This document shows, piece by piece, positions 45,558-54,711 of a stretch of DNA of 64,000 nucleotides. The notes under the pieces were generated by a model. That model was not told the DNA's origin. It ran no database searches and was given only the letters and a program-made list of their open reading frames with translations. The DNA lies in NCBI GenBank assembly GCA_965263345.1, contig CBDHHC010000004.1, positions 62,001-126,000 of the forward strand, read 5' to 3'. How positions within the stretch are numbered: the first letter of the stretch is position 1; each line of letters begins with the position of its first letter. The position numbers and the translations under genes were made by a program. Origin of the DNA: CBDHHC01 sp965263345. GTDB taxonomy: Bacteria; Pseudomonadota; Alphaproteobacteria; Rhizobiales; CBDHHC01.

Positions 45558-46535
45558 GTGTCATCTAAGAATAGTTCAAAACTTATAACAATTTATGGTG
45601 GTTCTGGCTTTATTGGTCGTCATGTTATTAGTGCTCTAGCGAAAGAAAATTATAGGATTCGAGTTGCAGTAAGACGACCGGAGTTGGCTGGTCACCTGCA
45701 GCCCCTGGGTGGTGTGGGACAAATACATGCAGTTCAAGCTAATCTTAGAGATGAAACATCCGTATTTCAGGCTGCTGAGGGGTCAGATGTTATCATAAAC
45801 CTTGTGGGCATATTATTTCAGTCTGGAAAACAATCCTTTAGAACCATTCATAAGGAAGGGGCTGATAATGTTGCACGCGCAGCGATAAACTCTGGAGCAG
45901 AAACACTTATTCATGTCTCTGCTATTGGTGCAAATGCAAATTCTAAATCCTCCTATGCGCGCACTAAGGCTAGAGGAGAAGAAGCAGTTCGCACAGAATT
46001 TCCAAATGCTGTTATTCTTCGCCCCTCAGTTATTTTTGGTCCTGAGGACGATTTTTTTAACCGTTTTGCAGAGTTAGCATCTATAGCCCCTGCGCTTCCC
46101 TTAATAGGCGGTGGCAAAACCAAGCTGCAACCTGTTTATGTTGGTGATGTTGCAAAAGCGGTCGTTGCTGTTATTGAAGGTAAAGCCAATGAAGGGCAAA
46201 TTTATGAACTTGGAGGGCCTGAGATTTTATCGCTTAAAGATGTCATGGAGAAAACACTTCGTTTCACAGAAAGGCAAAGGTTGCTCATTTCGATACCTTT
46301 TGTGTTTGCGCAGTGGCTTATAGCTCCATTTTTAAGTCTTCTGCCAACCCCAATGCTCACTGTTGATCAAGTTAAGTTATTAAAATACAATAATATTGTA
46401 AGCAAAGACGCTATTGAAACACGAAGAACATTGGAAGGGCTTGGTATATCTGATATCAGTAGTGTGGATAGTATTGTACCTGATTATCTTGAGAGATTTC
46501 GACCTCATGGTCAATTTTCAACACTAAAGTTATAG
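45558..46535 (+). CDS. NDUFA9-like NAD(P)-binding protein (atypical SDR)
   Basis: A protein of about 325 residues related to the complex I accessory subunit NDUFA9. The Rossmann motif is ITIYGGSGFIGRHVISALAK, then IRVAVRRPELAG, VIINLVGILFQSGKQSF, LIHVSAIGANANSKSSYARTK and AVILRPSVIFGPEDDFFNRF. It may tune quinone or complex I biology, though the bacterial role is not settled. GTG 45558 with GGGAG 6 bases upstream is preferred over TTG 45534. Confidence 0.88.
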   Translation: MSSKNSSKLITIYGGSGFIGRHVISALAKENYRIRVAVRRPELAGHLQPLGGVGQIHAVQANLRDETSVFQAAEGSDVIINLVGILFQSGKQSFRTIHKEGADNVARAAINSGAETLIHVSAIGANANSKSSYARTKARGEEAVRTEFPNAVILRPSVIFGPEDDFFNRFAELASIAPALPLIGGGKTKLQPVYVGDVAKAVVAVIEGKANEGQIYELGGPEILSLKDVMEKTLRFTERQRLLISIPFVFAQWLIAPFLSLLPTPMLTVDQVKLLKYNNIVSKDAIETRRTLEGLGISDISSVDSIVPDYLERFRPHGQFSTLKL

Positions 46536-46560
46536 CCTTCATTCTTACATGTTCTATAAT

Positions 46561-46992
46561 TTACCTTTTAATGAGGATCATTCCCCAAGCGACACCTGAT
46601 GCCATAGCATATGAGGCCACAATTATTCCCAGAATAATGAGATGTAAATTGTGTGGATGTTCAAAAAAGAATAGTTTCACATTCACAGGAAATTGGGTTT
46701 CAAGATATAAGCGAACACTCCATAATACCGTTGATATAGATGTAAACCATGCGATGGGTCTTGAAGGTCTTTGCACAGAGTAAATAAGAGACAATATACT
46801 CAGTGTTAGTACAAAGGTACAGATCATATAAGTTGCCAGATAATAAAAGTGATCTTTGGTTTCTAAGGACCAGTTCGTGGTTAAATCAGGTGAATAGCCA
46901 TGGCTTGGTAGTAATAAATACCCAAGACTAATCAGAAAAAGCAGGCTTCCCGCAATCCTTAATCCTATACGATAAAAAGAGTTTGCTGACAT
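46561..46992 (-). CDS. Small integral membrane protein, unknown
   Basis: A 143-residue protein I do not recognise. It has about four membrane helices: GLRIAGSLLFLISLGYLLL, YLATYMICTFVLTLSILSLI, IAWFTSISTVLWSVRLYLE and LHLIILGIIVASYAMASGVA. AGGGGGA lies 4 bases before ATG 46992. A longer reading from 47166 would overlap uppP and has no ribosome site. It follows uppP on the same strand and may be co-transcribed. Confidence 0.72.
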   Translation of the reverse strand: MSANSFYRIGLRIAGSLLFLISLGYLLLPSHGYSPDLTTNWSLETKDHFYYLATYMICTFVLTLSILSLIYSVQRPSRPIAWFTSISTVLWSVRLYLETQFPVNVKLFFFEHPHNLHLIILGIIVASYAMASGVAWGMILIKR

Positions 46993-47129
46993 ATTTCCCC
47001 CTAAAATTAACTTAATAATTTCGCGCTTATTTTTTTCAAAAAGCCTTAAGGGATTCTCTGAGCAAGAACATGGCATTTTGTTATGAAAATATGAGAAAAT
47101 CCCCATATTTCCATAAATATCGACTATAA

Positions 47130-47957
47130 TTATCCAAATATTGTTCCCAGACCTAATGTATCCCAATACGCAATTGTTAACAAAACAACGCCAAGAATTA
47201 GACGATAGATGACATATGGCAAGAAGCTAAAACGCTTTACTAATGCCATCAGAAATGCAATTGCAGCAAAAGCTGAGAAAAATGTGAGCCCTGCAGCATA
47301 GAGCGCTCCGACGGGGACTTCTAGACCCTCAGATTTTAACTCCAGAAACGTTAAAAGGCCCGCACCAGTGATGGCCGGAATTCCCAAAAGGAAGGAAAAC
47401 TTTGCCGCGTCTGACCTTTCATATCCTAGAGCTCTTGCCGCTGTCATAGTTATTCCAGATCGGCTTGTCCCTGGGATTAACGCAAGCGCTTGTGCAAAAC
47501 CAATCACTATTGCGGGGTTCATCGTAATATCACTGATCGATTTAAGTCGTGATCCATAGCGATCAGCTAGATAAAGAAGAATTCCGAAGATAATTGCATT
47601 CCACGCAACGATTTCAATACCTCGAATTTGGTCAAGGAAGCCTGTTTTTTTCAAGATCAGGCCAAATATTACGGCAGGAATTGTGCCTATAATAATATAA
47701 GCTGCAAGACGACTATCTGGATTCCACTTAAACATAAGTAGCTCTACACCACCTTTGACTAAACGAATCACATCTCTCCAGAAATATGCAATTATAGCGA
47801 ATAATGATCCAACATGAACCATTACATCAGTTACCAAGCCCTGGTCAGGCCATCCTGTGAGTTTAGGTATTAGAATTAAGTGCCCGGATGAAGAAATTGG
47901 TAAAAATTCTGTAATTCCTTGCACAATTGCAAGAACAATGATTTGTATTAGATCCAT
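47130..47957 (-). CDS. uppP: Undecaprenyl-diphosphate phosphatase
   Basis: A 275-residue BacA-type membrane enzyme that recycles the carrier lipid of peptidoglycan and O-antigen synthesis. The two signature loops are GITEFLPISSSGHLILIPK and ALIPGTSRSGITMTAARALG, which hold the catalytic Glu, Ser and Arg residues. About eight hydrophobic segments are seen. Full length. Confidence 0.96.
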   Translation of the reverse strand: MDLIQIIVLAIVQGITEFLPISSSGHLILIPKLTGWPDQGLVTDVMVHVGSLFAIIAYFWRDVIRLVKGGVELLMFKWNPDSRLAAYIIIGTIPAVIFGLILKKTGFLDQIRGIEIVAWNAIIFGILLYLADRYGSRLKSISDITMNPAIVIGFAQALALIPGTSRSGITMTAARALGYERSDAAKFSFLLGIPAITGAGLLTFLELKSEGLEVPVGALYAAGLTFFSAFAAIAFLMALVKRFSFLPYVIYRLILGVVLLTIAYWDTLGLGTIFG

Positions 47958-48084
47958 AAGAGCCCCCTACTCCCTAATTTATAATTTTATTGTATCGATT
48001 TAGCAGTGTCGATTTATTCCTAGAAAGCATGCTAATGTGTTATGACGAATTATAGATAACAGAACATATTCACCATTAAAACTC

Positions 48085-48777
48085 ATGCTGCAACTGATTC
48101 ATTACCCTTTATGCCCTTTTTCTAGGTCGATTCGACTGAGTCTTGCTGAGCTAGGAATCTCAGCAAACTTTATTGAAGAACGCCCTTGGGAATGGCGTAG
48201 TGATTTTCTAGATATTAATCCAGCGGGCACTTTGCCAGTGCTTCTTGTGAATGACAAGACACCAATCTGTGGCACTTATGCAATTACAGAATATTTGTCA
48301 GAAACTGCTGTTGAATTATATGGTGCTGGTCATAGATTTACTCTATTTCCGGGCGATGCTCTTCAATCTGCTGAAATCAGACGATTAATTGATTGGTTTC
48401 ATATAAAACTGAACAGTGAAGTTAGTTCATTTTTACTCGAAGAAAAAGTATATGCCTACTATCAACAAAGTTCTGAAGAGATCAATTTATCGCTCGTTAA
48501 AGTTGCTCAAGAGAATTTGAAATACCACCTAAGGTATATTGGATATTTATCAGAAAGGCGGAATTGGCTTGCAGGTCATGATATGAGCTTTGCGGACCTC
48601 GCGGCTGCATCTCATCTTTCATCTATTGATTATCTGGGCGATGTCCCATGGGAAGAGTCTATTGCAGCAAAGACATGGTATTCTCGTGTAAAATCCAGAC
48701 CATCATTTCGACAGTTCCTGAATGAGAAAATTCCTGGCCTGAGGCCCGCACATATTTATGCAGATTTAGATTTTTAA
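48085..48777 (+). CDS. GST-fold protein, probable FtsZ-binding FzlA
   Basis: A 230-residue glutathione-S-transferase-fold protein. The thioredoxin-like front reads LIHYPLCPFSRSIRLSLAEL and PWEWRSDFLDINPAGTLPVL; the C-terminal half ends in RNWLAGHDMSFADLAAASHL and the short tail RPAHIYADLDF. Alphaproteobacterial FzlA, a GST-like regulator that links FtsZ to septal wall synthesis in Caulobacter, has this general form and a functionally important C-terminus. The FzlA assignment is from memory and context (uppP nearby, queG following), so the symbol is left blank. Confidence 0.75.
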   Translation: MLQLIHYPLCPFSRSIRLSLAELGISANFIEERPWEWRSDFLDINPAGTLPVLLVNDKTPICGTYAITEYLSETAVELYGAGHRFTLFPGDALQSAEIRRLIDWFHIKLNSEVSSFLLEEKVYAYYQQSSEEINLSLVKVAQENLKYHLRYIGYLSERRNWLAGHDMSFADLAAASHLSSIDYLGDVPWEESIAAKTWYSRVKSRPSFRQFLNEKIPGLRPAHIYADLDF

Positions 48778-48782
48778 GTTTC

Positions 48783-49895
48783 ATGACAGCTATCGTTATT
48801 AAAGATCAAATAATTGCAAAAGCTAAAGACCTTGGGTTTGATGTTATAAGGTTCACTAAACCCAATACCATCCCACACGCTGCCAAAGGCTTAAAAGAAT
48901 ATCTCCTAGCTGGACATCATGGTGATATGGACTGGATGGAAACCACATCGGATCGACGTGGTGACCCTTTAAAGCTCTGGCCAGAGGCGAAAAGCATTAT
49001 CATGTTGGGAATGAATTATGGCCCAGAGCACAATCCTATCGACAATTTAGATAAAGTGAAATGTGGTAATATATCTGCGTATGCACGAGGAAAAGATTAT
49101 CATGATATTTTGAAAAAAAAGTTGAAAACTATTGCACGTTGGCTGCATATGCAAAGTTCCCAAGAGGTCAAAGTTTTTGTGGACACCGCCCCCGTTATGG
49201 AAAAACCTTTGGCTGTTGCTTCAGGTCTCGGCTGGCAAGGTAAACATACGAATTTGGTTTCACGTGAATTTGGTTCGTGGCTTTTTTTAGGGTGTATATT
49301 TACAACATACGATATTGCACCAGATGAGGGCATAAGGGATCATTGTGGTTCCTGTTCCAGATGTCTTGATATCTGCCCTACGAATGCATTTCCAGCTCCA
49401 TATAAGTTAGATGCTCGTAAATGCATTGCTTATCTTACAATAGAATATAAAGGCCATATTCCTGAGGTTTATCGAGCACAAATTGGAAATCGTATATTTG
49501 GATGTGATGATTGTCTTGCTGTTTGTCCATGGAATAAATATGCAAAAAAGTCTTCAGAAATAAGATTCCATCAACGGAATGAAACAAACTTGCCTAAGCT
49601 ATCTGAATTGTTAAATTTGGATGACCAAACATTTCGTCAACTTTTTGCAGGCACTCCAATAAAACGTACGGGACGCGACAGGTTTATTCGGAATGTTCTC
49701 ATCGCTTGTGGGAATTCAGGTGATGTATCTCTTATTCCAGAGATACAAAAGCTTATTGAAGATATATCTCCTTTAGTCCGCGCTATGGCTGTGTGGGCAT
49801 GCCGTATATTAATGACCAAAGAAGAATTTCAAGACTTAAAATCTCTAAATTTTCGGAAAGAAACAGATAATGTCGTATTATCTGAATGGAGCTGA
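48783..49895 (+). CDS. queG: Epoxyqueuosine reductase
   Basis: A 370-residue enzyme of the last step of queuosine synthesis in tRNA, using cobalamin and two 4Fe-4S clusters. The cluster motifs are CGSCSRCLDICPTNAF and CDDCLAVCPWNKYAK. SGLGWQGKHTNLVSREFGSW and DARKCIAYLTIEYKG are family hallmarks, and the C-terminus resembles HEAT helices (LVRAMAVWACRILM). It starts 5 bases after the GST gene and is followed after 3 bases by the SDR gene. Confidence 0.95.
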   Translation: MTAIVIKDQIIAKAKDLGFDVIRFTKPNTIPHAAKGLKEYLLAGHHGDMDWMETTSDRRGDPLKLWPEAKSIIMLGMNYGPEHNPIDNLDKVKCGNISAYARGKDYHDILKKKLKTIARWLHMQSSQEVKVFVDTAPVMEKPLAVASGLGWQGKHTNLVSREFGSWLFLGCIFTTYDIAPDEGIRDHCGSCSRCLDICPTNAFPAPYKLDARKCIAYLTIEYKGHIPEVYRAQIGNRIFGCDDCLAVCPWNKYAKKSSEIRFHQRNETNLPKLSELLNLDDQTFRQLFAGTPIKRTGRDRFIRNVLIACGNSGDVSLIPEIQKLIEDISPLVRAMAVWACRILMTKEEFQDLKSLNFRKETDNVVLSEWS

Positions 49896-49898
49896 ATA

Positions 49899-50762
49899 AT
49901 GAAAAAACTTTTATGTTTTGGCTTTGGCTATTCGGCACGTTTCATTGCTAGAGAACTAATTGATAAGGACTGGCAAATTTACGGTACCACTCGACAAACG
50001 GACAATTTTAGCAAAATTGAACTCTGTGGTGCTCAACCAATACTTTATGATGGTGTTAATAAAACTAAGGACCTTCTCATGGTCCTTAAAGAAGTTGATG
50101 CTCTCCTTATTTCGATAGCACCTGATTCTGATGGCGACCCTGTCTTGAATAATTTGAAAGCTTATATTCAACCCAGTGTTGAGTGGATTGGTTACCTTTC
50201 AACTGTTGGTGTATATGGAAACTGGGATGGAGAATGGGTGGACGAAAAAAGCTCTCTACGTCCAGTCTCTGAACGAAGCTTATATCGTGTCGCTGCCGAA
50301 AATAAATGGTTAGAGTTACATCATACTCAAAGTCTACCCATTCATATTTTTAGACTATCTGGCATTTATGGACCAGGCCGTAACCCACTTGTAAAGTTGA
50401 AGAACGGTACTTCCAGAAGGATTATCAAGCCAGATCAAGTTTTTAATCGAATTCATGTGGAAGATATTTCGCAAGTGGTTATTGCTTCAATGCAGAACAA
50501 AGCGCCTGGACGTATTTATAATGTTACTGATGATGAACCTGCTCCACCTCAAGATGTTATATGTTATGGAGCGGAATTATTAGACCTATCCCCTCCACCT
50601 GAAATTGATTTTGAAACTGCTAATTTAACCCCCATGGCCCGCAGCTTTTATGGGGAAAATAAAAGGGTCAAGAATGAGCTTATTAAGGCAGAACTCGGTA
50701 TCACCTTAAAGTATCCAACTTATCGAGAAGGTCTTGGCCATCTTGCAGCAGAAATTACCTAA
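49899..50762 (+). CDS. SDR-family NAD(P)-dependent epimerase-like protein (YeeZ type)
   Basis: A 287-residue extended-SDR-like protein. KLLCFGFGYSARFIARELI is a Gly-rich Rossmann loop lacking the usual GxxGxxG, as in YeeZ proteins; DWQIYGTTRQ, YLSTVGVYGNWDGEWVDEKS and HIFRLSGIYGPGRNPL follow. HVEDISQVVIASM and GRIYNVTDDEPAPPQDVICY close the fold. The substrate is unknown. Third gene of the GST-queG-SDR operon. Confidence 0.88.
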   Translation: MKKLLCFGFGYSARFIARELIDKDWQIYGTTRQTDNFSKIELCGAQPILYDGVNKTKDLLMVLKEVDALLISIAPDSDGDPVLNNLKAYIQPSVEWIGYLSTVGVYGNWDGEWVDEKSSLRPVSERSLYRVAAENKWLELHHTQSLPIHIFRLSGIYGPGRNPLVKLKNGTSRRIIKPDQVFNRIHVEDISQVVIASMQNKAPGRIYNVTDDEPAPPQDVICYGAELLDLSPPPEIDFETANLTPMARSFYGENKRVKNELIKAELGITLKYPTYREGLGHLAAEIT

Positions 50763-50891
50763 TAGTCCTAGTGACTTTTATTAGATAGTTTCCATACCGA
50801 TAATTCAGTTTAGGTTCATGTAAGACATGATTAGTTACGACAATTTTTTCAATCCTCCGGCTGAGCATATTTTCTATAGGGAGAGAAGGCT

Positions 50892-51920
50892 ATGGCTGTC
50901 ATGTTCGACTATTTTCGATATATATCATTCTGCCTGCTTGTAAGTATCTTGCTTTTAGGTTCTTCTTTTTTAGCTCATGCAGATACTTTTGGCAAAGCAA
51001 CTATATTGCTTGTACTCCAACCTAATAAAGTTTCTGGAAAAAAATGGGATATTGGCAAAGGGGCGGACCCTGCACTTTGCATGGCATATGGCTGCTACAT
51101 TAGCCGCGGTTTTGCTCTTTCAGCAAAATATTTTAAAGGAAAAAGTGCTCTCTTGCCTGTTGTTAATGCACGTGCTTGCCGGAATTCTCTGATTTGTGTG
51201 TATAGAGATATTGAATTACCAAATGAAGGTTTTGATATTTGGCCCGTTGATCTTGATGGTTTCAAGCATGACAAGATGCAAATACAACGTACATTTATTG
51301 ATAAAAGCTGTGTCTTTGATCAAAGACGTTTACAGTGCTTTAATGGTGTCCATACTGCAGAATATTCTTTATGGGTTGTTCCTGAGACTGTGGCAAAATC
51401 TGCAGGAAAAACAGGACTTGATTATGCCTTGTTTAAAGGCTTGCATGATGCTCGTGAAGCCTATATTTCAAGCTTTCTTGATGATCAACGTCATCGTCTT
51501 CCTCAAATTGTGAAAAAATTCTTTCACCGTATACTTGATAAGACTGTCTCGAATCAATGCCTAAGAAGCGTTGATGTTATTTCTGAAGCTTTTTACATTG
51601 CTGGTATCTTTGATAGCCCAGATAGGAAGCCAAGTGTTTTTCTAAAAAACTGGTTATTATCTGGTTCTTCAGAAGAAAAGACCAAACGTGTTCTCCAACT
51701 TAAACCAATTGTTTTTTGGAAAATGCATCATGCTATACATACTCTTAAAATGTATGCCGATGCGGATAAACGACAGGAATTTTCTTATCAAAAAGGTATC
51801 ATTTACCGTGATCAAGGTCGAACCACTTCACTTGATATTGGCTGGGATGTGAAGTCGCGAGCACAATCTCTACTTGATAAATGTGTATTAGGTCGATCAT
51901 TTATTAGAAGTAGCTATTGA
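50892..51920 (+). CDS. Secreted Cys-containing protein of unknown function
   Basis: A 342-residue protein I do not recognise. A signal peptide is clear (FCLLVSILLLGSSFLAHADT). The mature part has GADPALCMAYGCYISRGFAL, ARACRNSLICVYRDIELP and DKSCVFDQRRLQCFNG, i.e. six Cys within about 110 residues, which suggests disulphides in the periplasm. The rest is helical (FHRILDKTVSNQCLRSVDVI). GGAGAG lies 7-8 bases before the ATG. Its last 24 bases overlap the end of the convergent hydrolase gene. Confidence 0.75.
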   Translation: MAVMFDYFRYISFCLLVSILLLGSSFLAHADTFGKATILLVLQPNKVSGKKWDIGKGADPALCMAYGCYISRGFALSAKYFKGKSALLPVVNARACRNSLICVYRDIELPNEGFDIWPVDLDGFKHDKMQIQRTFIDKSCVFDQRRLQCFNGVHTAEYSLWVVPETVAKSAGKTGLDYALFKGLHDAREAYISSFLDDQRHRLPQIVKKFFHRILDKTVSNQCLRSVDVISEAFYIAGIFDSPDRKPSVFLKNWLLSGSSEEKTKRVLQLKPIVFWKMHHAIHTLKMYADADKRQEFSYQKGIIYRDQGRTTSLDIGWDVKSRAQSLLDKCVLGRSFIRSSY

Positions 51921-52694
51921 TTGTTCAATAACTGAAAATAATAGATCTATATCTTCTGGTCGAGATAAACGGTGTTCTCCATCTTTGATTAAGGATAAAG
52001 TTATAGACTGTGTGTCTAGCTTTTTCATCAGTTCTATTGAATGTCCCCATGGCACATCAGGGTCCTGCATACCATGCAATATTCTTATTGGTAATGCTAA
52101 TTTGCCTTTCTGTTGGGATAACATGTGTTTTTCGCCATCTTCTATTAGTTTTTTTGTTAATGGATATGGGCCATCTCCATAAGCTGATGGTCGATAATAA
52201 CAACCAGTGACTTCAATTTCTTTCTTAATTTCATCTGTGAAGCGATCCCACATCAGGGTCCTTGTCATATCCCATGCGGGAGCAATTAATATAAGACTTG
52301 AAACTCGATTTTCCTGGATTGATGTTTTAGTTTGCAGATGGTATGCGAGCAAAAGTGCAAGCCATCCTCCCATGCTAGACCCTACCACTAGTTGAGGACC
52401 GCACGTTTGGCTCAAAAAAACCTCTATTGTTTCTTCTAACCAATGGCTTATTGTGCCATCTTCAAAATTACCATCTGATTCACCATGACCAGAATAATCA
52501 AATCTGCACAGGCTAAATTTGTTTGACTTAGACCATTTTTCCAACTCTGATACTTTCTGACTTTTCATATTTGATTTAAAGCCAGATAACCAGAATATGC
52601 CAGGTTTATGCTCGTCACCTTGCGAAACTGTATATGCAATTTTTCTGGGAACAGATGTTCCTGATTTGATTTCTAGAAAATCAATTTTATCCAT
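51897..52694 (-). CDS. Alpha/beta hydrolase
   Basis: A 265-residue hydrolase without signal peptide. The nucleophile elbow is VVGSSMGGWLALLLAYHL, the acid probably Asp in GMQDPDVPWGHS and the His in KDGEHRLSRPED. The front has IFWLSGFKSNMKSQKV and CRFDYSGHGESDGNFEDGTI. It resembles the ABHD10/palmitoyl-thioesterase-like group; the substrate is unknown. Confidence 0.88.
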   Translation of the reverse strand: MDKIDFLEIKSGTSVPRKIAYTVSQGDEHKPGIFWLSGFKSNMKSQKVSELEKWSKSNKFSLCRFDYSGHGESDGNFEDGTISHWLEETIEVFLSQTCGPQLVVGSSMGGWLALLLAYHLQTKTSIQENRVSSLILIAPAWDMTRTLMWDRFTDEIKKEIEVTGCYYRPSAYGDGPYPLTKKLIEDGEKHMLSQQKGKLALPIRILHGMQDPDVPWGHSIELMKKLDTQSITLSLIKDGEHRLSRPEDIDLLFSVIEQSIATSNK

Positions 52695-52788
52695 AAATTA
52701 TTTTTCTGATGCTAATGTTGTTAAAAAGGTATAAGTACTCACGAACTTTAATTCTCTCGATTTTGTATATTATTGGGCCAATATAACA

Positions 52789-53970
52789 ATGCACAAAACA
52801 ACAATTTTGCAAGTCATTCCGACACTTGATACTGGAGGAGCAGAACTTTCAACATTAGAAATTGCAGACGCAGTGGTCCGCGCAGGAGGACGCGCGCTCG
52901 TTGTAAGTGAAGGAGGTCGTCTTGAGGATCAATTAAGGGACATTGGCGGCGAAATTGTTCTTCACCCAGTGGCTAGTAAAAACCCCCTTCGTATTTTTAA
53001 AAATGCTAAATGGCTTGCAGAATTAATTGAGAAGGAGAATGTTACTCTTGTGCATGCCCGCAGCCGTGCTCCAGCCTGGAGTGCTCTCATGGCCGCACGA
53101 CGCGCACAACGGCCTTTCGTCACAACTTATCATGGGGCTTATAGCAATACTGGTTATTTAAAAAACAAATATAATAGTGTGATGGCTCGTGGCGATATTG
53201 TTATTGCGAACTCTCAATATACTGCCAACCTGATTCAAAAGGAACATAACCCTCCAATAGAGAACGTTAGAGTCATCCATCGTGGAGTTGATCCTGATTT
53301 ATACTCTTATAATGAAATTGGTTCTGTTAGGCTTAATGCGTTAAGACAAAAATGGGGGGTTCGTCCAGATCAACGTATTATTCTCAAAGCCGCAAGACTT
53401 ACCCGTTGGAAAGGGCAAGATGTCCTTATTGATGCAATTGGCATGCTTAAGTATACAGATGCCTTGAAAAACTGCATATTTATTCTAGCCGGAGATGCCC
53501 AAGGACGAGATGAATATAAGAAATATCTCCTAGATAAAATCTCAAAACTAGGACTTTCTTCTTACATACGTCTTGTTGGACATTGTGAAGATATGCCGGC
53601 TGCCTTTGCAATAGCGCATACCTCAGTTGTTGCATCATATGAACCTGAAGCTTTTGGCCGTGCAGCGGTAGAAGCTCAAGTCTCGCAATGCCCTGTCATT
53701 GTTACTAATATTGGTGCGACGGACGAAACAGTACTAGCATCACCAGATGTGACAGATGAGCAAATTACTGGGTGGCGGATTCCCCCTAAAAATCCAGAGA
53801 TTTTAGCTGAAAATCTAACAAAGGCATTATCCCTTGATGAGGAAAACCGTAGTATTATTGGTCAAAGAGCGCGGGCACATGTGATTAATAATTTTACGCT
53901 TGAACAGATGAGACACAAAACTCTTAATGTTTATGATGAATTAATCGGGTCAAAGCTGTCACATATTTAA
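52789..53970 (+). CDS. Glycosyltransferase family 4 protein
   Basis: A 393-residue GT-B enzyme. The N-terminal half has LQVIPTLDTGGAELSTLEIA (acceptor-side Gly loop) and LVHARSRAPAWSALMAARRA; the donor half has RIILKAARLTRWKGQDVLID, LVGHCEDMPAAFAIAHTSVV and YEPEAFGRAAVEAQVSQCPV with the E-x7-E motif. Likely acts in lipopolysaccharide or capsule synthesis at the inner membrane. It stands alone on its strand, with infC next. Confidence 0.92.
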   Translation: MHKTTILQVIPTLDTGGAELSTLEIADAVVRAGGRALVVSEGGRLEDQLRDIGGEIVLHPVASKNPLRIFKNAKWLAELIEKENVTLVHARSRAPAWSALMAARRAQRPFVTTYHGAYSNTGYLKNKYNSVMARGDIVIANSQYTANLIQKEHNPPIENVRVIHRGVDPDLYSYNEIGSVRLNALRQKWGVRPDQRIILKAARLTRWKGQDVLIDAIGMLKYTDALKNCIFILAGDAQGRDEYKKYLLDKISKLGLSSYIRLVGHCEDMPAAFAIAHTSVVASYEPEAFGRAAVEAQVSQCPVIVTNIGATDETVLASPDVTDEQITGWRIPPKNPEILAENLTKALSLDEENRSIIGQRARAHVINNFTLEQMRHKTLNVYDELIGSKLSHI

Positions 53971-54006
53971 GGAAAATGATGTTTTCCCCTAAAAAGGTGG
54001 CTTTTT
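53971..54006. terminator. Two small hairpins after the glycosyltransferase gene
   Basis: GGAAAA-TGATG-TTTTCC directly follows the stop codon, and AAAAAG-GTGG-CTTTTT follows it. The second ends in a T run and looks like a modest intrinsic terminator ahead of infC. Confidence 0.55.
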
Positions 54007-54149
54007 ACATGCAAGGAAAGCTTGACTCTGGGAAAGTTCTTTTTAAATCTGTTATTAAATTAATATACGCTTTTATACCTCTTAATTAGTTTTAAGAGAT
54101 TTGATAGTAGTATACTTTTTTGTGTTTAATTGATTAAGGAGATAACTCA

Positions 54150-54689
54150 ATCGCACGCAGACCACAAAAACAGACTGAATCAGATAAAGATGGACCAAGA
54201 ATTAACCGCCAAATCCAGGTTTCAGAAGTTCAGCTTATCGATGATGAGGGGGAAAACCACGGTAATGTACCAATTGAGGATGCACTGAACCGAGCCCAAA
54301 AAGCAGGATTAGATCTTGTTGAAATTTCACCAAATGCAAATCCGCCAGTCGTTAAAATATTAGATTATGGTAAATATAAATACCAGGCGCAAAAAAAGGC
54401 TGCTGAAGCCAGAAAAAAACAGAAAACCTTTGAGGTTAAAGAAATCAAGATGCGCCCTAATATTGATACTCATGACTATGAAGTGAAGTTACGTAGCATG
54501 CTTAAGTTCTTTCAGCATGGTGATAAAGTGAAGGTGACTTTACGTTTCCGAGGACGTGAAATGGCGCACCAGCAGCTTGGTATGCAACTTATGCAAAAGG
54601 TTAAAGGTGAATTTGAAGAAGTTGCCAAAGTCGAGCTTGAACCAAAGCTTGAAGGACGGCAAATGATTATGGTTCTCGCCCCACGCTAG
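54150..54689 (+). CDS. infC: Translation initiation factor IF-3 (ATC start)
   Basis: A 179-residue IF-3, which keeps ribosomal subunits apart and checks the start codon. After the first residue it reads ARRPQKQTESDKDGPRINRQ, the N-domain (VSEVQLIDDEGENHGNVPIE, LDLVEISPNANPPVVKILDY, GKYKYQ), a Lys-rich linker, and the C-domain (VKEIKMRPNIDTHDYEVKLR to MIMVLAPR). No ATG/GTG/TTG lies at the right place. ATC at 54150 has AGGAG 8 bases upstream and gives the expected N-terminus. Rare AUU/AUC/AUA starts on infC are a known autoregulatory device. rpmI and rplT do not follow. Confidence 0.95.
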   Translation: MARRPQKQTESDKDGPRINRQIQVSEVQLIDDEGENHGNVPIEDALNRAQKAGLDLVEISPNANPPVVKILDYGKYKYQAQKKAAEARKKQKTFEVKEIKMRPNIDTHDYEVKLRSMLKFFQHGDKVKVTLRFRGREMAHQQLGMQLMQKVKGEFEEVAKVELEPKLEGRQMIMVLAPR

Positions 54690-54711
54690 AAAATTATTTC
54701 GTGATGTATGT

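Noticed and set aside
46993..47166. N-terminal extension of the small membrane protein gene
   Set aside because: It would overlap uppP and has no ribosome site, while ATG 46992 has AGGGGGA directly upstream.
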